Shown: positions 5,798 through 9,006 of the stretch, piece by piece
Position numbering within the stretch: the first letter of the stretch is position 1
How the letters are laid out: every line of letters begins with the position of its first letter
Source: UBA4124 sp052034745
GTDB lineage: Bacteria > Patescibacteriota > Minisyncoccia > Phycocordibacterales > UBA9973
Assembly (NCBI GenBank): GCA_052034745.1
Contig: JBPOIF010000022.1
Location: forward strand, 1 to 9,006
Reading direction: 5' to 3'
Length of the DNA stretch: 9,006 nucleotides
Position numbers and translations under genes: made by a program
The notes under the pieces: model-generated
Told to the model about the DNA's origin: nothing
Seen by the model: only the letters and a program-made list of their open reading frames with translations
Database searches by the model: none

Positions 5798-6586
5798 ATG
5801 CATACATTTATTGAAAAGAACGAAGGGCTTGTAAAGCTTGTTGCGATGTTTGTGGCACTATTTTTGGTGGCTGCAACGATTGGCAAGCTCAAAGAGTACC
5901 GATTTATTGGAAGTGGAGTCGGTGCGTCAAACACTATCACTGTAGTAGGTGAGGGAAAGATTGATCGTGCTCCTGATACTGCAAAGATATCTTTTTCGGT
6001 TCGCAGTGAATCAAAAGTACTCAAGGATGCGCAAAGTTCAGTGAGTGAAAAAGTGGATGCAGTCACAAAAGCACTCAAAGAACTCGGTGTCGAAGAGAAG
6101 TACATCAAAACTGAGTCATACAATTCGTATCCTCAGTACGACTACGCGTCATCGGTATCTTGTTATGGGGGAGGATGTCCTCCTGTGGGAACTCCAAAGA
6201 TTCGCGGATATGAGGTTGCACATAGCATCACGGTGTCGGTAAAAGATCTCGAAAAAGTAAATGATGTTCTTGGAGTACTCGGGACACAAGGAGTAAGTGA
6301 TATGTCAGGACCTCAGTTTGGTTTTGAGGATGACAGTGCTATCGCACGAGAAGCACGGGCACTTGCTATCACTGATGCAAAAGAAGAAGCAAAATCACTT
6401 GCAAAATCGCTCGGGGTGCGACTCGTCCGCATTGTTTCATTTAGTGAAAATGGGGGAGGGTATCCAATGTATGCTCGCGCTGAAATGAGTGTTGGAGCAT
6501 CAGATGCAAAAGCGGTTGCTCCTGCGCTTCCTATCGGGGACCAAAACGTGCAAGCACAGGTTACTATCGTATACGAAATCAAATAG
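5798..6586 (+). CDS. Membrane-anchored SIMPL-domain (DUF541) protein
   Basis: The protein has 262 residues, with one N-terminal anchor helix (about 11-29) and then a full SIMPL (DUF541, YggE-like) domain (about 45-262). Features of the family include ITVVGEGKIDRAPDTAKISFSV near the start, the ALKELGVEEKYIKTESYNSYPQYDY segment, RGYEVAHSITVSVKDLEKVNDVL (136-158) and AKSLAKSLGVRLVRIVSFSE (198-217). E. coli YggE is a periplasmic protein linked to oxidative stress defence, but the biochemical role of the family is unknown. Here the domain faces outward. The only two cysteines (C122, C127) sit in the glycine-rich loop SCYGGGCPP and could form a disulfide. The gene follows the exporter ATPase by 33 bp but has its own promoter, so its link to the exporter is only positional. 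Confidence 0.92.
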   Translation: MHTFIEKNEGLVKLVAMFVALFLVAATIGKLKEYRFIGSGVGASNTITVVGEGKIDRAPDTAKISFSVRSESKVLKDAQSSVSEKVDAVTKALKELGVEEKYIKTESYNSYPQYDYASSVSCYGGGCPPVGTPKIRGYEVAHSITVSVKDLEKVNDVLGVLGTQGVSDMSGPQFGFEDDSAIAREARALAITDAKEEAKSLAKSLGVRLVRIVSFSENGGGYPMYARAEMSVGASDAKAVAPALPIGDQNVQAQVTIVYEIK

Positions 6587-6606
6587 TCCTTATTTCACAA
6601 GGAATA

Positions 6607-6635
6607 TTGACGAAAAATCGCTTCTGGGGTATGAT
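6607..6635 (+). promoter_or_regulatory. Sigma70-type promoter for secE-nusG, interleaved with a terminator
   Basis: TTGACG (6607-6612), a 17-bp spacer and TATGAT (6630-6635) match the sigma70 consensus at five positions in each box. The predicted +1 is near 6642, giving a leader of about 41 nt to the secE ATG. The spacer (6613-6629) is exactly the 5' arm of the terminator hairpin at 6613-6664, so transcripts from this promoter carry only the 3' arm and cannot form that hairpin. Confidence 0.65.
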
Positions 6636-6664
6636 GCTGTTATAAGCCCCCAGGGGCGATTTTT
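6613..6664 (+). terminator. Intrinsic terminator after the SIMPL gene
   Basis: The arms 6613-6629 (AAAAATCGCTTCTGGGG) and 6648-6664 (CCCCAGGGGCGATTTTT) pair over 17 positions, with two adjacent G-U pairs in RNA, around an 18-nt loop. The stem ends in a TTTTT run preceded by GGGGCG. The A-rich 5' end and T-rich 3' end are typical. The loop is larger than usual and holds the -10 of the next promoter. Confidence 0.7.
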
Positions 6665-6682
6665 AATATAAGCACTACATCC

Positions 6683-6865
6683 ATGACAAACATTACCAAC
6701 TTCTTCAAAGGGACACTTGCAGAAATGAAACAAGTGAACTGGCCAACAAGAAAAAAGGCAGTCATTTATTCATTGGTCGTTATTATTTTTTCAGTTGCAA
6801 TCGGGTACTTACTCGGCGCTTTTGATGCGCTCTTTCGTATGATCCTCGAGGCAACACTCTACTAA
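6683..6865 (+). CDS. secE: Preprotein translocase subunit SecE
   Basis: This 60-residue protein is the short single-helix form of SecE, which stabilises SecY in the protein-conducting channel. The amphipathic segment FFKGTLAEMKQVNWPTRKKA (8-27) carries the invariant E-x-x-x-V-x-W-P-T motif, and one transmembrane helix follows (about 28-50). The gene stands directly before nusG, with 10 bp between them, which is the classic secE-nusG order. The rRNA-protein cluster that often follows is only partly kept: rplK comes after one extra gene. No Shine-Dalgarno motif precedes the ATG. The promoter lies at 6607-6635. Confidence 0.96.
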   Translation: MTNITNFFKGTLAEMKQVNWPTRKKAVIYSLVVIIFSVAIGYLLGAFDALFRMILEATLY

Positions 6866-6875
6866 GCCTACTACT

Positions 6876-7424
6876 ATGTCAAAACAAGAACACACAGGAG
6901 AAAGACATTGGTATGCTATTCATACCTATTCTGGATATGAAAATGCAGTGCTCCGTAATCTTCGCCAGCGTATCGAATCACTCGGAATGCAAGACAAGAT
7001 TTTCAATGTTGTTGTCCCTACAGAAAAGAAAATCAAAATCAAAGGAGGGAAGCGTGTTGAGGTAGAAGAAAAAGTATACCCAGGATATGTCCTCGTCGAC
7101 ATGGTAGTGACTGACGACTCATGGTTCGTCGTTCGCAATACGCCTCGAGTAACAGGATTTGTTGGTGCAGGGGTCACTCCGGTACCGCTCACACAAAAAG
7201 AGATTGATTATCTTCTCGGTAAGATGGACGAAGATATGTCAGCAAAACACGCAATCGACCTCGAAGAAGGGGAGATCATTATCATTACGGATGGTCCGTT
7301 CAAGGATGCTGAGGGACGTGTCTCTGGTGTAGATGCAGAACGTGGAAAGGTTAAAGTCATGGTTTCGCTCTTCGGACGAGAGACTCCAGTGGAGCTCGAC
7401 TTTCTCCAGGTCAAAAAACTCTAA
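6876..7424 (+). CDS. nusG: Transcription elongation/antitermination factor NusG
   Basis: This 182-residue protein has the two standard NusG domains. The NGN domain (about 10-116) starts with HWYAIHTYSGYENAV and contains VYPGYVLVDMVV and VRNTPRVTGFVGAG. It binds the clamp and protrusion of RNA polymerase. The KOW domain (about 129-182, with GEIIIITDGPFKDAEGRVSGVDAERGKVKV) contacts NusE/S10 or Rho. The length is typical and there are no insertions. It is transcribed with secE and is followed after 14 bp by an intrinsic terminator. A second frame running through its 3' end from 7333 is an upstream extension of the next gene and not separate. Confidence 0.97.
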   Translation: MSKQEHTGERHWYAIHTYSGYENAVLRNLRQRIESLGMQDKIFNVVVPTEKKIKIKGGKRVEVEEKVYPGYVLVDMVVTDDSWFVVRNTPRVTGFVGAGVTPVPLTQKEIDYLLGKMDEDMSAKHAIDLEEGEIIIITDGPFKDAEGRVSGVDAERGKVKVMVSLFGRETPVELDFLQVKKL

Positions 7425-7438
7425 ACAATACGAATGTA

Positions 7439-7472
7439 AAGAAACCCTTGCTAAAGCAAGGGTTTCTTGTAT
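7439..7472 (+). terminator. Intrinsic terminator after nusG
   Basis: AAGAAACCCTTGCT (7439-7452) pairs perfectly with AGCAAGGGTTTCTT (7455-7468), giving a CCCTTGC/GCAAGGG core flanked by an A-rich arm and a TTTCTTGTAT tail. The near-symmetric A/T flanks might let it work in both directions. The tail runs directly into the -10 of the following gene. Confidence 0.8.
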
Positions 7473-7475
7473 AAT
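7448..7475 (+). promoter_or_regulatory. Promoter overlapping the nusG terminator
   Basis: TATAAT (7470-7475) is a perfect -10, and TTGCTA (7448-7453, four of six) lies 16 bp upstream inside the terminator stem. Predicted +1 is near 7482, about 19 nt before the ATG at 7501. The overlap means one short stretch both ends the nusG message and starts the next. Confidence 0.55.
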
Positions 7476-7500
7476 GGGCACCAATCAAAATCAGTCCTTT

Positions 7501-7887
7501 ATGAACAGAAACCGTCTTTTAGGTGTGTCAATTCTTCTTATTCTTGTTGCGATCGACATTTTTCCTGCTTTGCGTTCGGCGTATTTTCGACGAAGGCGTG
7601 AAAAGAAACGAAGACAAAGCAGAATGCCTCAGATCCCTCTCGCAAAAGTTCAAGACAAGAGGTACAAAGAGGGCGCGTATATCCTTTTTTGCGAAACATA
7701 TGATGAATGTTTTGAATTAAGGAAAGTCGCCGTAAGGGTCGACAAGGATCAGTACCGAAGAATTGATCGACAGCATCTTGTAGGCCTCAGAGAGACCTTC
7801 TGTGCTTTTTCCGGTGATAAAAAGATTCCCGGGTACGAAGTAATCACAGAAGAACGGAAGCCCGTTTTTAGTCCCACGACATCCTAA
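7501..7887 (+). CDS. Small membrane-anchored hypothetical protein
   Basis: I do not recognise this gene. The chosen start at 7501 gives 128 residues. A hydrophobic helix (about 6-28, LLGVSILLILVAIDIFPAL) is followed by a very basic run (RRRREKKRR, about 30-38), which by the positive-inside rule suggests that the larger C-terminal part is cytoplasmic. That part (about 45-128) is charged and contains GAYILFCETYDECFELRKVAVRV and a GYEVITEERKP tail, with three cysteines at 64, 70 and 101. An ATG at 7474 is in frame but overlaps the -10, and an ATG at 7333 lies inside nusG; both are disfavoured. It has its own promoter and terminator between nusG and rplK, so its place in this core locus need not mean a ribosomal role. 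Confidence 0.7.
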   Translation: MNRNRLLGVSILLILVAIDIFPALRSAYFRRRREKKRRQSRMPQIPLAKVQDKRYKEGAYILFCETYDECFELRKVAVRVDKDQYRRIDRQHLVGLRETFCAFSGDKKIPGYEVITEERKPVFSPTTS

Positions 7888-7900
7888 TGGTATCCTAATG
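7881..7900 (+). repeat. 9-bp direct repeat at the end of the hypothetical gene
   Basis: ATCCTAATG occurs at 7881-7889 and again at 7892-7900. The first copy contains the stop codon (TAA, 7885-7887). It probably arose by slippage and no function is evident. Confidence 0.5.
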
Positions 7901-7919
7901 AAAACTGTTCCAATCCATG

Positions 7920-7960
7920 AAAGCCCCTCACTCCCACCTGAGTAGGGGTCTTTTCTTTTG
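7920..7960 (+). terminator. Intrinsic terminator after the hypothetical gene
   Basis: CCCCT-c-ACTC (7924-7933) pairs with GAGT-AGGGG (7940-7948) with one bulged C and a 6-nt loop. The hairpin is followed by TCTTTTCTTTT. The upstream AAAG can extend the stem. It separates the hypothetical gene from the rplK promoter. Confidence 0.75.
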
Positions 7961-7963
7961 CCC

Positions 7964-7991
7964 TGTACAAAATACTCTTTTCTGCTATAGT
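7964..7991 (+). promoter_or_regulatory. rplK promoter with extended -10
   Basis: TG-C-TATAGT (7983-7991) is an extended -10, and TGTACA (7964-7969, four of six) lies 16 bp upstream as a -35. Predicted +1 is near 7998, leaving a leader of about 41 nt before the ATG at 8039. I see no Shine-Dalgarno motif and no convincing structured element in the leader. Confidence 0.55.
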
Positions 7992-8038
7992 ACTCTCGTT
8001 ACGCTTTCGCCATTTTAAGTAAGCTTCACATACAATAT

Positions 8039-8464
8039 ATGGCAAAAAATATTACAAAAAAGATCAAGCTCCGCGCAATGGGGGCAATGGCAACTCCAGC
8101 TCCACCACTTGGACCAGCACTTGGACAAGCAGGTGTGAACATCGGAGACTTCGTTCAGAAGTTCAACGCTGCCACTGCTGACAAGCGAGGAGAAGTGCTC
8201 GGGGTAAAGATCGATGTGTACGATGATCGTTCATACGATTTCCGAGTAACCGAACCAACAATGACCAGCCTTATCTTTAAGGCAGCAGGTGTTGAGAAAG
8301 GTTCAGGAAAGCCACGAACTTCAAAAGCAGGCAAAATCACTCGTGATCAGGTTCGCCAGATCGCAGAACGAAAAATGCCCGACCTCAATGCAAATGATAT
8401 CGAAGGGGCGATCAAAATCGTCGAAGGATCAGCTCGATCTGCAGGTATCGAAGTAGTTGGATAA
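8039..8464 (+). CDS. rplK: Large-subunit ribosomal protein L11 (uL11)
   Basis: This 141-residue protein is full length. It binds the GTPase-associated region of 23S rRNA at the base of the L7/L12 stalk. The N-terminal domain carries TPAPPLGPALGQAGVNI (19-35), with the prolines known from thiostrepton studies of L11. The C-terminal rRNA-binding domain carries KAAGVEKGSGKPRTSKAGKITRDQV (81-105) and ends EGSARSAGIEVVG. At the interdomain hinge the usual TPP is replaced by EPT (72-74). The gene is a single-gene unit with its own promoter and a strong terminator. rplA (L1), its usual partner, is not next to it; argS follows instead. Loss of L1 is reported for part of Parcubacteria, which fits. Confidence 0.97.
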   Translation: MAKNITKKIKLRAMGAMATPAPPLGPALGQAGVNIGDFVQKFNAATADKRGEVLGVKIDVYDDRSYDFRVTEPTMTSLIFKAAGVEKGSGKPRTSKAGKITRDQVRQIAERKMPDLNANDIEGAIKIVEGSARSAGIEVVG

Positions 8465-8473
8465 TCCACACAT

Positions 8474-8497
8474 AAAAATCCCCGAAAGGGGATTTTT
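8474..8497 (+). terminator. Intrinsic terminator after rplK
   Basis: AAAAATCCCC (8474-8483) and GGGGATTTTT (8488-8497) form a perfect 10-bp stem around a GAAA (GNRA-type) tetraloop. The A-tract and T-tract are symmetric, so it may act in both directions. A small 6-bp inverted repeat, GGTTTG-GCA-CAAACC (8498-8512), follows at once. Confidence 0.9.
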
Positions 8498-8531
8498 GGT
8501 TTGGCACAAACCTGTATTTATTGTCTTAAAA

Positions 8532-8540
8532 TGCTAGAAT
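8532..8540 (+). promoter_or_regulatory. Extended -10 promoter giving a predicted leaderless argS mRNA
   Basis: TG-C-TAGAAT is an extended -10, followed by 6 nt (CGTCCT) and then the argS ATG at 8547, so +1 is expected on the start codon. There is no clear -35 at normal spacing. Spacing and sequence match the SIMPL promoter at 5783-5791. Confidence 0.55.
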
Positions 8541-8546
8541 CGTCCT

Positions 8547-9006
8547 ATGGAAGCAATGCTCATACAATCGATAAAACAAGCCCTGAAAGCCCTTGACCTC
8601 CCAGAGGTATCTTTTGTGCTTGAGCACCCAAAAGAACTCTCTCATGGTGACTGGGCAACAAATGTGGCCCTTGTGGTTGCAAAAGAGGCAGGCAAGTCAC
8701 CAAAAGAGGTTGCAGAACGAATCGCTCATCATTTACAGGAGCAGTCTATTGAAATCGTAGAGCAGATCGAAGTCGCAGGACCAGGGTTTATCAACTTCAC
8801 ACTCAAACGCGATCTGTTTGTAAAGACTTTGATTGACGCACAAGATCCAGAGTGGGGGAATACCGAGGTGTATAAAGGTAAAAAGATTCTTGTAGAACAC
8901 TCAAGCCCAAACTTGTTCAAACCATTTCATATAGGACACCTGATGAACAACACTATTGGTGAAGCGCTCTATCGTCTCGCCAAGAGTTCTGGTGCGCAGG
9001 CGACCC
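8547..9006 (+). CDS. argS: Arginyl-tRNA synthetase, N-terminal part (cut by window edge)
   Basis: 153 codons are present and the gene runs off the right end. ArgS charges tRNA-Arg with arginine in the cytoplasm. The N-terminal tRNA-recognition domain typical of ArgS (Add-1, about 1-105) is present, with HPKELSHGDWATNVALVVAKEAGKSPKEVAE and VAGPGFINFTLK. The catalytic domain opens with KKILVEHSSPNLFKPFHIGHL, containing the class I signature HIGH (128-131) and the ArgS-typical SSPN..KPFHIGHL. After it the usual R-S is replaced by MNN, as I recall for CPR-type ArgS. The ATG at 8547 is preferred over the in-frame ATG at 8556 because it lies 6 nt after the extended -10. The rplK terminator upstream makes this an independent unit. 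Confidence 0.96.
   Translation, partial: MEAMLIQSIKQALKALDLPEVSFVLEHPKELSHGDWATNVALVVAKEAGKSPKEVAERIAHHLQEQSIEIVEQIEVAGPGFINFTLKRDLFVKTLIDAQDPEWGNTEVYKGKKILVEHSSPNLFKPFHIGHLMNNTIGEALYRLAKSSGAQAT

Noticed and set aside
7333..7500. Upstream starts (7333, 7474) of the hypothetical gene after nusG
   Set aside because: 7333 lies within nusG and reads through the terminator. 7474 overlaps the -10 element.
7998..8038. Possible riboswitch or ribosomal-protein leader upstream of rplK
   Set aside because: The leader is only about 41 nt and I found no stable stem or mimic of the L11 rRNA site.
1..9006. tRNA, rRNA, CRISPR array, insertion sequence, prophage
   Set aside because: No cloverleaf, rRNA-like stretch, regularly spaced repeats, transposase or terminal inverted repeats were seen on either strand.

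Overview
The window looks like chromosomal sequence from a Candidate Phyla Radiation bacterium (Patescibacteria), most likely Parcubacteria. The grounds are compact mid-GC coding sequence with very short gaps, small single-domain enzymes, no Shine-Dalgarno motif at any start, several short membrane-anchored proteins of a CPR style, and an rplK that is not followed by rplA. This assignment is inferred from gene content and style; no database was searched.

Left part, minus strand (1-1360): a GtrA-family membrane protein and a DPM1-like family 2 glycosyltransferase form a tight two-gene unit, probably for making or moving a polyprenyl-linked sugar. Beyond the glycosyltransferase a very good sigma70-type promoter (TTTACA-N17-TATAAT) drives a membrane protein that leaves the window at base 1. 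A divergent intergenic region (1361-1433) with a 15-bp palindrome separates these genes from the plus-strand genes.

Middle part, plus strand (1434-6586): a short membrane-anchored protein of unknown function is followed by a cassette with almost no gaps. It encodes a membrane-tethered FKBP-type peptidyl-prolyl isomerase, an HlyD/MacA-type adaptor with an extra domain inserted in its coiled-coil hairpin, a MacB/FtsX-type permease and its ABC ATPase. Together these look like a MacAB-like exporter or envelope machine with a linked folding factor. A membrane-anchored SIMPL (DUF541) protein follows from what appears to be a leaderless promoter.

Right part (6600-9006): core information-processing genes secE-nusG, a small membrane-anchored hypothetical gene, rplK (L11), and the 5' part of argS. 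Each unit is bounded by an intrinsic terminator, and promoters are packed against or inside the terminators. At 6607-6664 the 17-bp spacer of the secE promoter is exactly the 5' arm of the preceding terminator. The SIMPL gene and argS both have an extended -10 (TGCTAnnnT-like) ending exactly 6 nt before ATG, which predicts leaderless mRNAs. I saw no tRNA, rRNA, CRISPR array, insertion sequence or origin.
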